Assembly: GCF_029867415.1 (NCBI RefSeq)
Contig: NW_026705001.1
Location: 774,501 to 838,500, forward strand
Reading direction: 5' to 3'
Source of the DNA: Vicia villosa
Taxonomy: Eukaryota > Streptophyta > Magnoliopsida > Fabales > Fabaceae
DNA: 64,000 bases
Shown: positions 23,700 to 36,500 of the stretch, piece after piece
How the letters are laid out: each line of letters opens with the position of its first letter
How positions within the stretch are numbered: the stretch's first letter is position 1
Notes under the pieces: model-generated
Databases searched by the model: none
What the model saw: the letters and a program-made list of their open reading frames with translations, nothing else
Told to the model about the DNA's origin: nothing
Translations under genes and position numbers: made by a program

Positions 23700-24160
23700 G
23701 CTTTTCTCACCATTCATCGTCTATGGCTCTTCTTCCATCTTCTTTTTATTAACTTCCATTTGTTCAGTAGATGACTTTATTTGGATTATATTGATGTAAT
23801 GAACTTAGAATCATAAAGGAGCTATGATGGAGTAAGGAGAGGGACTATGTAAACTTGATATCACTTGTTTTAAATTGGATTTGAGCAGGTAGCGATGGTA
23901 TTTGTGTTGCAATGGGAGCATCAACCTCAAACAAAATTGTGGATTCAAATGAACATATAACCACTTGCTCTTGTTTTTCTAGCCATCTGGCCAATGATCT
24001 TACAGTTAAGTATGTGTCACCATTCACCAATTTAGCTTCAAGCCAACTTGGTGGAGAGATTGAAAGATTTCTATGAACATACATCATGTAAGTCAGCTTT
24101 ATGAAATAATCCAGATCTGGTTGAAATTGGAGAAAATCACCAATAAATATGATCAACTGA
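23700..24160 (-). other. Unit-1-only segment with an unrecognised short open frame
   Basis: Most of this stretch (about 23710-24090) is replaced in unit 2 by an LTR fragment. A minus-strand frame of about 100 codons (24156-23845) contains WLEAKLVNGDTYLTV and RSLARWLEKQEQ and reads like real protein, but I do not recognise a family. It lies just downstream of the PQ-loop stop codon, so it may be an unrelated exon relic or chance. Confidence 0.35.
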
Positions 24161-25153
24161 AATGAAAATTAACCATGGAAGAAAACATAATTAATCAGAA
24201 TATGATTTCACCATATGGAGAAATTCACAGTAATATGTGTATATTCTGTTTCATGAGCAATTAGTCTTAGCAGCCTCTACGCTAATACATGGTATGAATA
24301 CACTGATAAACACATCATAACATGCCAGAGAAGCACATCTACATACATACAGGAGAGAGTACAGAACCTGAATATCCTTGTTTCCTCCTCAATAAGCAGT
24401 ATGTTTTATATTTATTTACAGGTCCGGGGAGGTTCGGCAGCGGAAATATAAAATCTGCATCAAAATCTAAAATAGATATTAAGGTAGACATATGTTAGAT
24501 CTCTTATTATTTTAACACTATGAAGCTACATAGATTTTCTAAATCATAGATTTCAAGGCTATCTTTGCTAATCCTACATATAACTTAAGCTATATAGAAT
24601 CAAATTTTCTCTTGCAAGAATAATTTTATAAGATAAATATCTAAAATTAAAAGGATACAAAAAAAGTCAAGAAGGACGCATCCTCCTGCATCTACCAGCC
24701 ATGGTAGATTAGGTCTGATTGTTGACCAATTAAAGCTGCTCACAAGTATGCCGCATAAAAAGATAAAGTATATGCTCATTAAATACAAAAGAATAAATAC
24801 ACACCTTTGCTGTATTTTCAATTCGCAAAAGTTAGTTTGGTGCCAATACTTAAAACAAAGAAGGTAGTATGAATTATGAATCAGAAGCTTACCTTGCAAC
24901 ATAAGTGGCATTCCCAATTAAAGCAAAGAGAAACATCAAAGGATTCAGGCCCTACAAATCATAAAAGACTTCAAACTCTTCCCTCTAAGCATGAACAATG
25001 CTTCATGCGACTAGAAATAAAATATCTTTTACTACTCTAATAAGGGTGAATCTGGTGAAGGGATTTACAGTTGCTAATGATTAACACAAACATAATTTAT
25101 AAAGGATCGCAGCGTTAATAGTTAGAGCCTCTAACCTCAGCATGTCCCCTTCT

Positions 25154-25599
25154 TAGGGGTGTACAAAATATCTGGTTTTGATGTCCAAATCCATAACCAA
25201 ACCTAAACCACTTTTAAATATCCGGATATAATTGAATGATTATTAACCGGTTTAGTTATTAATGGTTTGGTTATCCATTCATATAATCCGGATATAATTA
25301 AATGGTTATTAACCGGTTAAATTATTTTGGATTCGGTAATAATCCGGTTATTATCGACATCCAAATATTTTAATTCTCAAAATAATATTATTTTTTTGAA
25401 AAAAAATATTTTCGGAAAAAATAATTTTCAAAACTGGATTTTTTTAAAAAACCGGTTATATAATCATAACCAAATTTATAACCGGTTTTATAACCAGTTT
25501 TGATTAAAATGTGGTTATGGTTATAAATCCAAACCATTTAAATGGTTTTAAAATTGTTATAGTTTGGTTTTTGAAAATAACTAACCATGCACACCCCTA
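25154..25599. mobile_element. hAT-type MITE (446 bp)
   Basis: Ends TAGGGGTGTACA and, inverted, TAGGGGTGTGCA. The left flank CCCCTTCT (25146-25153) matches the right flank CCCCTCT (25600-25606) with one base lost. The interior is full of AACCGGTTA and ATCCGGATA words. Unit 2 has the single CCCCTTCT at 56912-56919 with no insert, so this is a post-duplication insertion into a PQ-loop intron. Confidence 0.88.
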
Positions 25600-26026
25600 C
25601 CCCTCTGATCTGCAAAATTGTTGAGATATGCATTAATATACACAACCAGTTGAAGGTTGTGATCCAACAAAGAATAGACTTATATCATGTAACCTTATAT
25701 TAGGCTACTGGAAAGTAAATATATAACTCACATTTAACCAAATTTGAGGCATCCTTCCACTCAAATATAGAAATGTCATTGCCCAACCAAGGAAAGTCCC
25801 AATGCTACTGTTTCCTGATGCACCATTTTCCAACAACTGATCCTCACTAACCTGCAGGAATTCATGACAAATACCGCAAAGAATATTTCAGTTTATTTTT
25901 GCTTTAAAATGATTGAAAGTTTTAACATAAATAAAACAATCACGAACCAATAATTCCAAAAGATCAAGTTGTTGGTCTTTGTTTTGGTTAAAAGATGTTT
26001 CCTAAAAGTACCAATTAAATAAAAAA

Positions 26027-26260
26027 GGGTTAAATATATTTTTGGTCACTATAAATATCTCAATTTTGACTTTTAGTCCCTATAAAAAATATATTGACTT
26101 TTAGTCCCTATGAAAATACTTTTGCACTTACTTTTGGTCCCTCTACAGGGACTAAAACTGAGTGCAAAAATAATTTTATAGGGACTAAAAGTCAATATTT
26201 TTTTATAGGGACTAAAAGCCATTTTGAGTAATTTTACAGGAACTAAAAACATATTTAACC
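26027..26260. mobile_element. Mutator-like MITE (234 bp)
   Basis: Begins GGGTTAAATATATTTTTGG and ends with a near-complement (ACATATTTAACC), the same family as the element at 6990-7170. Flanked by AAATAAAAAA at 26017-26026 and 26261-26270, a 9-10 bp target duplication. The interior repeats TTTTAGTCCCTAT and TATAGGGACTAAAA. Confidence 0.82.
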
Positions 26261-26529
26261 AAATAAAAAAATACATGATTTCGTCAACAAAATAATAAAC
26301 ATGCAGGTGAATATTCAAGTACAATGATCGATTTTGCAACACATGTAACTGAGCTGTGACTTGTACCTGAAAAAGCTTTCTTCCGACATAAACCACAAAT
26401 TGCTGTCTTATGTTTGAGACCATGGGATTAATTCCTTTATCTAGTGATTTATAGAGACTGATAACACCAAAAAAAACTTAATGTGGATACCTGAATAAAG
26501 CCTTGATGCAATTAGATTTAAATGCTAAC

Positions 26530-27363
26530 AATGTCATGATCAGGAGGTGGCGATTAATTGGGGCGTTTTTCGTGAATTATTGGAAGAATGTGGAGAGTTA
26601 GGTTCGGATAGAGATGGGGCGGAATGGCTTTCTTTGAGGGGTGATGATTTCTCGGTGGCCTCATGCTATGAAAAGTATGCTAGCTACCGTATTCCTTTCG
26701 GTCCGGTCGGTAGACATGATGTGGCAAAGACTTTGGTTTGGAAGTCGGAAGTTCCTTTCAAGATAAGGGCGTTTGGTTGGAGGCTTCTTGCAAATAGGCT
26801 CCCTACGAAAGATCTCCTCATGATTAGAGGTATTTCGTTATCTCCCGAAGCTTCCTTGTGTGCTTTATGTAAGATTGATCCGGAAAATCGGGATCACTCT
26901 TTCTTTTCTTGTTCTTTTGTAAAGGATATTTGGAGGGACATAGCGATGTGGATAGGTAAAGAGGGGTTAGAAGAGGAAGAGAGCCATTCAAGTTTTATGG
27001 AATGGCATTCCTTTTGTAAATCTAAGAAAGTTTTAGATAGGAAGGTAGACATTATTTGGTTAGCAACTTCATGGGCTTTATGGTTAAGTAGGAATGGGGT
27101 TTGTTTTAGGGAAGAGCTTTGGAGTTTAGACAATGTTGTTTGGAACATCAAAGCTTTGGTGTGGAGGTGGTCTTTTTGTGGAGAAAATACTCATTCCAAT
27201 TTTTCTTATTATGATTTTGTCAAAGATCCGATCCGGTTCTTATCATAATTTCAATTGGTTTGTATTTTTTTCCTTTTCTGGCTTGTGCCCCCCTTTTGTA
27301 TACAGGTTGGTGAACCCTTAGTTCGCCGGTTTATAATATCTTGTTTACTAAAAAAAAAAAAAT
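26530..27363 (+). mobile_element. 5'-truncated non-LTR retrotransposon (LINE)
   Basis: The 3' end of a LINE on the plus strand. A frame at 26547-27248 encodes the zinc-binding domain that follows the reverse transcriptase: VWKSEVPFKIRAFGWRLLAN, RLPTKDLLMIRGI, CALCKIDPENRDHSFFSCSF. It then has an untranslated tail and a poly-A run at about 27350-27362. The reverse transcriptase and endonuclease are absent, as expected of 5' truncation on insertion. It is not in unit 2. No target duplication could be defined. Confidence 0.88.
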
Positions 27364-27389
27364 ATATAAAGTAGTAGTAGTAGTAGAAC

Positions 27390-29600
27390 TAGATGTTAAC
27401 CAAACATAGAGTAGACTTGATCTTCAAAGATGGGGCCGATTGTCAAGGAAAGGCTGAACCAAGCAAGTTCTCTTTCATAGAATCTAGAAAAAGAGAATTA
27501 GGTGTCATGCTTTGGGCTAAGATGGATCCTGATGTTGGTGTATGAGTCTTGCTGACCTAATGAACTCAAAATATAAATGAGTATACAAATAACTTTACTA
27601 GACATTTTGTGTAGCTTTATGCTTATTCTCCTCATATTACCATAAAAGAAGTCATCCGTAGCAAGACGCGCAACAGTATTAGAAAAGTAGAGAGGATGAA
27701 GAATTCATTCTAGAATATTCTTGAATAGAGAAAAAGAGAGAGAATTCTGTTAAGATTTGAGAAAATGTTACATTGGAATAGCTAGTACAATATTTTCAAT
27801 AGAGACATCTAACTAATCTGTTTTGATTAACAAAACAGTCACGGACCCTAACGGATACACTAAGGCTTATTGCCAGTTTCAAGAGAACATGATAAGTTTG
27901 TCCTAGAACAGGAAGCCTGTATAAGCCAAACACTAACCATCATTGTTTCTAAGTAATCCTACAAGATTGAAGATAAATGATTCATTTTGAATATAAATAA
28001 ATTTTGAACAGCTTTAAAGAGAAAGGTTTATTACTGGTAGAATAATTCTCTTCCAGTAGATATGCTTGGAAGGTGTGCTGGAAGAGGAACAGGAGAACTC
28101 ATAACAACGCCTCTACTGAAATCATCAAATTCATGACTCTGTTCAGCATCACTGACTTTTTCAACATGTCCAGATTTTCTTGGTGCCTCAACCTGCTTAT
28201 TCATGCAATGATATAAACATGTCCAAATTGTTTGCAAGAGAAACATTGAATTCGTCTCATATCACGACCTTTACCTCTATTTTGAGCAGTATATGCAACT
28301 GTAGCAGGCTCATAAATGACAGCATCATGAGACATGGGTCCTTGAGTAGCAAGGTGTTGTTCCTCTTTGAGAAGTTCATCAACACATCTATCTAAAGAAG
28401 GAACATGATTTCTATTCAGCAAAGCACCTTTGACAACCTCAAATTCTAGACGAAGATTCATGAGAAATTGATCTCGCCTACTAGTATTGTAGACCTCTTG
28501 GACATCCGCGAGAGAACTCTTGGGAACATCAACATGTATAACTGCAGAGTGTTCTGTCCACAAATTTAAAAAACCATAATAATATTCTTGAACAGAAAAA
28601 TTACCTTGTATGTAATTGGCAATCTCTAGCTCCAACTCAAAATGTTTGGCCCATTGTCTAGGTTATAGATACGCTTCAAGTAGTTCCACATTTCTTGAAC
28701 AGTGGAAAAAGATCGCAAATTATTAAAAATGTGACGATTAATAGTACCGAGAATCCAAGTGATAATTTGAGCATCTTCTATTTCCCATGCATCTAAGTCA
28801 GTTGTCTCTAACAGAGAGACGTCGTCCAAGTGACTCCATAATCCTTTCACTTTGACATACATTCGAAATTGAAATTCTCAAACAGAATAATTCTTCCGTT
28901 AAAATGAACACAAATAAGATCTAATTCGTTTTCGGAAACCGTAGAAGAAATATTGGCAATAACAAGGACTTGAACATAAAAATCAGAGGTGCAACACCTT
29001 AACGTAACAACCAATGGATTTTTTTTAATACTAATTCTTGATCAACGTGAAACCAAGAAATCAAAAGAAACGTAACAAACTACTTGCTTAAGAATACTAA
29101 TGAAAGTTATGAAACAAAAAAAAAACGTGTGAGCCCTATCAAATACTTGTCGATACCGATACGAGATCACGACCAAACCAAACACGATTTGTAAACAAAG
29201 AGGAATAGCGAAATTGCAACTTGTGAGCACTCCCAAGAACGAATTTGAGAAACAATTGTAAGTATCAGAGATCACAATCACCAGCCTAGAAGAGATTATC
29301 TAGAACCGAGATTTGCCGAGATGATTTCTTGAGCGACCCAGTGGGGTGTCGCCCAATAAAGTCAAGATTAACTTAAAACTCACATATTAGATCGAAAACC
29401 TACTGATACCATGTCAGTAATTCTTGGTTTCATGTCTTTCTCAATATTATTTCTTGTATAAATAGAGTTTAAAGGTCTATACAAATCAATTTTTTCCCTT
29501 ATTCTAGTAACAATCCCTTATTCTAGAAACAAACTAATTCTTATTCACAATAATTGTAAATACCATAGCATATCATTATCATCATTATTAAAACTAAAAA
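27390..29600 (-). mobile_element. Copia retrotransposon relic with LTR, primer site and gag, unit 1
   Basis: On the minus strand an LTR-like block (about 29600-29415), with TATA-like CTATTTATACAAG, ends ACTGACA. It is directly followed by TGGTATCAG, the start of the tRNA-iMet primer-binding site usual in copia elements. Downstream is a gag: MYVKVKGLWSHLDDVSLLET (28862-28630), then after a frame change IQGNFSVQEYYYGFLNLW through a zinc knuckle CFSCKQFGH (28635-28201) whose last Cys is lost. Protease, integrase and reverse transcriptase are missing. Inactive. Confidence 0.82.
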
Positions 29601-29617
29601 AGATTTAAATCTAAAAT

Positions 29618-29839
29618 TTATTTGTTGGGAAGGTGGTTGATATTCATCTCCAAAGCATGATCTGTCGTCTTGCCCAAATTCAAATTCTGAAAGACACAAT
29701 GAATAAAAAAAAAGTTAGTTTGATAATGTTTCTCTTCAGCTAACTTGTTGAATGACATCAAACTACAAGAAAGATTTGGTACATGAAGGACATATGTAAA
29801 AATTAGATTTGGAGACAATACAATTGAGCCTTTACACAC
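29618..29839 (-). pseudogene. Copia pol fragment (protease/pre-integrase region), unit 1
   Basis: Encodes KGSIVLSPNLIFTYVLHVPN and LSCSLMSFNKLAEEKH, the segment between protease and integrase in copia polyproteins. It lies just upstream, in the same orientation, of the LTR of the neighbouring relic, so one element seems to have inserted into another. A decayed version is at about 59990-60210. Confidence 0.75.
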
Positions 29840-30511
29840 GACACCTAAAAAAGAGTTATCTGCGACTTCTATTTTAGAACCTTAGCGCATGTGCCTTTTT
29901 GAACTATAGACCACGAGTTAGCTGATTCAAGAAGTTTTTACAATTTTTTTATTTGTTCCAATCCAAAGTGAATGGCAGCAGTTGTCATAATATAGCAATT
30001 TTTATAATTTTTTATTTGTTCCAGAATAGCTTGTAAAGTGAGAGGTGTCTCTATATAAATTATTTTAGGTTCTACGTGAGACTTGAATTTTTCCAATTAT
30101 AGTCTAGTCATCATTTCTTTTTTTTCAACAACTAAGTAACACTGAGCTAACTAAAGAGGCATATGGCATGCTAAAAAAAATATTATAATGTAAGTTGTTA
30201 CGCAGACCTTAACAAAAATCTACCACAAAGATAGATGAATGAGAACAATTAAACAACAACTCAAGTTATTATTCATCCATAAAGCAAAACAAATTACTAT
30301 GTGCCACCACACAAAATAATAAGCCTCACCTCCAATCATGTATGAATGCAAGCTTAGTCACCAAATGTAAATTTTTATAACTAATCAAGAGTTTAGATCC
30401 AAGTCTGACACACTCATACCTGAATAAAAAATTAATGTGAGACTGTAAGAGCTACTTATATACTAACCTTATAATTGTGAATTTCAAACATCACACCAAC
30501 ATTTTCCTTCA
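29840..30511. other. 3' flank of CNL gene 2, non-coding
   Basis: No gene seen. Matches about 60215-60840 beyond gene 3 with several small insertions and deletions. The polyadenylation region of gene 2 should lie next to 30512; a clear signal cannot be singled out in such AT-rich DNA. Confidence 0.5.
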
Positions 30512-33500
30512 TTATGAATTACTGTGCTCGTATTCTTGTATAACCTTATTCACATCTGCAACATCATAAAATTTAGCATTGTCCACTGAGATGTTTTGAA
30601 GACTTGGTGTGTATAATATTCCATCAAGCCAAAAGGTTTTCATCTTTGGGCAATTTTGAATGAATAAGCAATCCAATACTTGAAGCTCAACATAGGAAGG
30701 GTAAGAGCTTCGACAGAAACATTTGAGGCTGGGAAGCTTTCTTAGTTCAATTATGGCCAATGATGGGAATATAATCTTCTCAGCCTTCTGTTGTTGTTGT
30801 GAACAATTGAGGCAATTAGAATTATTCTTTATGATGTCCTCTATCTCATCGCAATCAGACACTGTAATCGATAACAAATGTGGAAGGCTTGTGGCTATGG
30901 AAATATCCAAAAACACATATTTCAAAGCATTGCATTTTGTTATATCTATATATTTAACTCTCTGAAAGGCTAAACTCTGACCAAGATTTTTCCAAATGTA
31001 CTTCAACTTTGGAAGAGAAAACAATTTTATAATCTCTAACTGGTATTGCATACCATCATCATTCGATTCAAATATCTCTTCTAAGAACTCACATTCTTGA
31101 AAGTAGAGATGCTTCGTGTGGGAGATTATGTGCATCATGTTTGATGGGATGAAATTCAATAGCTTGTGATTGTTTACAATACATAGCTCTGATACTCTTT
31201 TGATGTAGTCAACAAGCTTTGCGTCAATATCACTAAATGTTTCTAATTTTCCCAACTCCACCTGCACACAACATACAAGCACGTGATGTCGTATGTATTC
31301 AAAATAAATTATAATGTTCAAGTTGGGAGACTTCATGTGTGTATACCTTGAATTTCTCAGAATTTAGAAGATAATATATAGTCAAATTAAGGTCACCAAA
31401 TGTGTGCATATTAGTCCACGTGCCATCAACTTGATGAAGGTTAGGTGTGTTTACAATAATATTTTCACGGGGAAGTGTTCCCATATTACAACACTCTTGA
31501 ATTGAGGAGACCATGATGTTGTAGTCATATGTTCCAGAACAAAAACACTTGATCTTCGGAACATCAAAAAGAGCCAACACCCTTAATTTAGGAAATGTAA
31601 TTTGAATCTTACTATTGATTTCATCCTCTCCAATGGTACACCATGGGAGATCATAGTCATAATCAATTGAACAAACACATTCCAAATTAGGAAGACGCCT
31701 AAGTATTAACACCTCCAAATTGGGAAATAAATTCTTGAACTTGTTTCCTCCTTCAATATTTCCATCTTCCTTTGTTATTATCTTCTCCATAATTTTACAA
31801 TCCTTGACTATTAGATTATGAAGTTGCCCAAGACTTTTGGCCATAGAATGGGAGAACAAACTCTTCAAATTGTGGCAATATGAAACCCCAATATATGTTA
31901 GCTTATGGAAGCTTACAATCTCATTAAATGCGTTGATATTTATTTTTGAGATATTGAGGTATCCTTCAAAATACCGCACGGCCCCATTCAACATATTTGA
32001 TCCTTGTGATTCCACCTACAAAATATTCATAAATGTATGTTCCAAAACGATTAGTGAAACAATTATGAACTAATGATAAAATTTAGATATTCTAAGATGT
32101 GACATACAAATGCTTTAAATCCTCGTATAGTGGAATTGATGTCTCTCTTATGCATATAGTCTATCCAAAGTGAACCAATCTCCATGGCGACCTTCTCAAG
32201 CTTTGGTGTATTTGAAAATCCTTGTGAAAAAACATCTACATTGGGACAATCTTTAATTTCCACATCTTGCAATGATGGGAAAAAGAAATTATAGGAACTT
32301 AGGCAAAAGGCCTTAAGGTTTGGTAGCTTCCAAAAAATGAGATGTTTTAACTTGCCCAACACAATCTTATTTGAAGTTGCTTCTATCTTTTCTTGAGATA
32401 CTATTTCTTGCATGTTCTCGCAATTTCGTACTTCTAACTTCTCAAGTTGTTCAAGACTATTCAAGGATGAATGAGAAAACAATATGCTAATTTGGTTGCA
32501 AGTATGTATAAGCAAAGAAGTTAAGTTTGGAAACAAGGACTCATCCATGAATGGATGACTGCTTATCCTTTCGTGATCATCCACACATCCAACCTACAAA
32601 ATTAAAATCAAAAAATCATTTTGCTAAATATGCAGTTTCCTTATATATGTTTGAGAAGGATAAATAATCAAGAAAAATAAAATCTCAAATCTCACAAGAT
32701 TTGGAAGCTGTATCAAGTGAAGAACCTCTAGTTGATTAAAATAGTTTATCCTCTCTTTTCTTTTTGCCATAACGGATTTTAACTTGACACACTTTCTAAT
32801 TTTGATGGTTTTCAGATGTGACAAAACTAGGAAATTGAATTTTTCTTCGTCAAAAAATATTACATCCAGCAAATCACATTCCACAATATTTAGTTCCTCA
32901 AGAGCAGGCATATGACTTTTTACTTTCTTGGTATTCATTTCAAAAAGGGAATGTGTAACATCCTGTAATTCTGGAATTACTGACGCCTCCTGCTAACATA
33001 CCAAATATTAGTATGAATCCTTCTAGTCTTATATATAGGTCAAAAGAATTAACTTCTCACACCCTTTAAATAGTTAACATTTTTTAATATTTAAAACTAT
33101 CAAACAATATTTTTTATACTCAAAATAATTGAGAATAATAATACTTTTACTACTATATATAAACACAACTTGGACTGAAACTTAGTCCATCCCAATATTA
33201 TAGTGTTATTAGTTAAAAACAAATATTATATAGGATTAAAGACTAAATTCACAAGGGTTTAAAGATAATGCAAGGAAATTTCATACCTTATTAATTCTCT
33301 TATTTGTGGTTCTTTTACGACTCAACTTGGGTAGAAATGACGCACATTCTATAGGGGTCCAAGTAGAAGAGCTTGAATTATCTTCTATATTAAATGAATT
33401 TGTGACTTTGCGATTGTCTTGATTTTCAGGGATATAGGTTGGTAATAAAGATATCTCAAACATAGGACAACCACCAATCTCAAACTTCCTCAAGGATGGA

Positions 33501-36500
33501 CATTCTAACTCAACAGAGTCTAAATAAACATTCACAAGTTTTGGAAGATTCAAAAGTGATAAATAACATAGTTTACCAAACCCGTTCATTATCACATGTT
33601 CTTTGATATTGTCATCCTCTTTATCATCTCTTCTCCAAACCACTATGTTCTCGATCATTTCACAATCTCTTACTTCTAACTTCTCAAGATTTGAAATTGC
33701 TTTAACAATGACAGAAGTAAATACATATTTCAAAGAGTTGCACCTTGAGATTTTTAGAAATCTTAAATTATGAAAACCTCTGACACTACACGGAACATTC
33801 CCCCAAACATATAGCAAATGATCCATGTATGATATATCAAGTTCTTTTAGCAGAGGAAACAAAATACCATTTTCGATGACTTCCGGATTACCTTCCAAGT
33901 CAAATACCATCTCAATGGAAACACAATCACGTAGCAGTATTGTTTCCAATTTTGGAAATTGTTTCATCCAATCAAAAGAAAACAACTTGGCACTAGCTGA
34001 CAATGGTCCATGACCAACTGAATCTGAATGATTGGTGGTATAACTCAGTCCCTGGACACGTGTAACAAAATTTAACTTCAATTCTTCATTGCATTTTAAA
34101 TGGCACAAATATTTAACAAAAAAAGTCATCAAAAAAATGAATAATAACTAACAAAATATATTTACTCACATGATGAATTGATTGAGAGTTACTGAATCCA
34201 ATCAACTTTTGAAGACACTTCAACTCCATTTTTTCTAAATATGAGAATTCCATCATTGCTTCATTGGTTTCACAATGATCAGGTACCTGAATTACTGTCC
34301 TCATACTAACAAGATTCTCTAGACACATCGATTCGATCAATGGTAAGTTAGACCGTGGAGCATAGAAATCTATGACACACTCAAGATCGGAGCAGGAGCC
34401 AAGCCTTAAATCTTTCACACATTGGAGACCATGCTCATCTAATTCAGATATGACATTTTTCAAGTCCTTCACTTTCTCTAATATGAGAATTTCACATTTC
34501 TTGATGAGTTGCATGATCATCATACTACTCTTAACAGAGTTGTAACCTAAAGCTCTTAACTGTATCATATTTGACTCCAAATATCCATGGCGTTCATAAG
34601 GAGCAGAAGGAACTACATAAACCCAAAACTTTTTTAGGCTTCTAAAAATTAGACCGCCATGTAAAAAATCGAGTTTACTTAGTTTGATCTCAAGAACTTT
34701 TAACTGGACCGAAAGATTTCTTAAGTCTTCGAGAAATTCTTTGTTTAGCAACCAAGGAAAATTGTTTATGCTAAAATAAAGTTCTTCCAACAATGTTAGC
34801 CTTGTGAAAATATTTGTAGCAATGAAGTTAAGATGATTACATCCTGTCAAATCCAATAATTTGAGATATATCAGATTCCCAATTTCAGATGGAAGCTCTT
34901 TGATATTGGAGTTGGCAAAGCTTAGGATTTCTAGTCTCATGACCTCATTACCAATTACAGATATATCTCCAACGTGACATCCTTCAAGTTGCAACGTGCG
35001 AAGGTTTCTCGAGGCATGAAAAAATGATGATATTATTGGAATGCACAAATTTGTAATATTTACAACTTTGAGTTTAGTCATTCCGTGGATGAAGTTATCT
35101 GGCAATGAGATAATATCACATTCTTCCCCTTATGTTCGCACCTGTATAAGTTCTAGTGTTGGACATTCTAAGTTATCTTCTGAATCAATCTTTGCATCCA
35201 AAATGATCGACATTCTAAGCCATTTTCCTTGTTTTTGTTTAACCTGCTTCAATCTGGCATTACTCTGCACCCATATCCCATGTTCTTTTGTGGAAGAAAT
35301 TTTGAGGACAACGTCACGCACAACATCATGCATCTTTACACACCCTTGCTTTTCACTGTCTAACAATAAGAAACATTTTTTCAGATTGTTCACTAAACAA
35401 TTTACATGATTTCTTATTTTCCAAACTGCATCATTTTCCTCAAACAACCCTAAGCCCATCCCATGACGTAATAGATTTTCAACAGAAATGTCAAAGTCCT
35501 CTGGAAACAAACCACAAAGAAAAAGGAAAGACATGTGTTCTTCACTACCCAAAAATTTTAAGCTAACCTCAATACGTGAATATAAATATTCTTGTATGTC
35601 GTTAGAGAAGGGTGATGATTGGGAGTATCTCAATTGTTGAAGTGCGTCTTCCCAAGAAATCTTTTCCTCGGCGCGAAGAGCTCTCGCAACAGTTGCAATA
35701 GCAAGGGGCAAGCCACCACATTCATTTGCAACCTCTCTTGCTATTGGTTCGATATCATGTTTGTTTACAATATTTCCTGCCATTTCTTGAAATAGGCTCC
35801 AAGCTTCATCCTTTTGCAATACAGAGACTTGTACATTCTCTTGGCTTCCCATCTTTTCACACACTTTTACATTCCTCGATGTGAACAAGATTTTTATACC
35901 CTTCTGGTGACTTTGAGAAGAAAGTCCCATTAACTCAAAGTTAAGATCTTGCCACACATCATCAAGGACTATTAGCACCTTTACCTTCTCATTGTCAAAT
36001 TCCTTCAACTTCTCATGTATTTCCCTACCCCTTCTATCTATATGACTCTGCGAGTTAAACTCCATTCTTAAACCATCAGCAATTTGTTTTTGGATTATTT
36101 CATAGTTAGGGTTTTGGGAAACTGAAGCCATTGCAACATTTTCAAATAATTTATTTTCTACAATTTTGATTAGTTCTTTTACCAATGTGGTTTTTCCCAC
36201 TCCGGCCATCCCACAAATGCTAATCCTTTTGAATTGATCATCCTTCAGCTTCTCTATGACTTTATTCATAATTTGATTTCTGGACTCTAGACTCTTAACA
36301 TCATTGTTTGTGAAGGTTGACCTAAGTGCTGGTGGAGGTTTAGGATATGATAAAGATGGAAGTTTGCTTCCTTCCTCTATCAATTTTGTAATATCTTCTA
36401 TTTTTATAGTGGCTTGCTTACCTTGAGAGTAATTCAATGCCAAATCTGAACATTGTCCACCAAAGCATTTCTTGTTATTATTAACTCTATTTTTGTAGAA

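Larger units (their letters stand above)
24416..26458 (-). pseudogene. PQ-loop transporter gene fragment, unit 1
   Basis: Five exons of a PQ-loop repeat protein (family of lysosomal/vacuolar amino-acid exporters such as PQLC2/YPQ). Exon A (about 26458-26367) ends VVYVGRKLFQ. Exon B (25851-25732) encodes SSIGTFLGWAMTFLYLSGRM then PQIWLN, the PQ-loop motif. Exon C (24951-24893) encodes GLNPLMFLFALIGNATYV. Exon D (24750-24659) encodes RPNLPWLVDAGGCVLLDFF. Exon E (24454-24416) ends YFRCRTSPDL and a TAA. Donors and acceptors are canonical except exon D, whose acceptor reads GCGG where unit 2 has GCAG. The N-terminal half is missing and a LINE sits just upstream. MITEs lie in its introns. Not expected to make a transporter. 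Confidence 0.85.
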
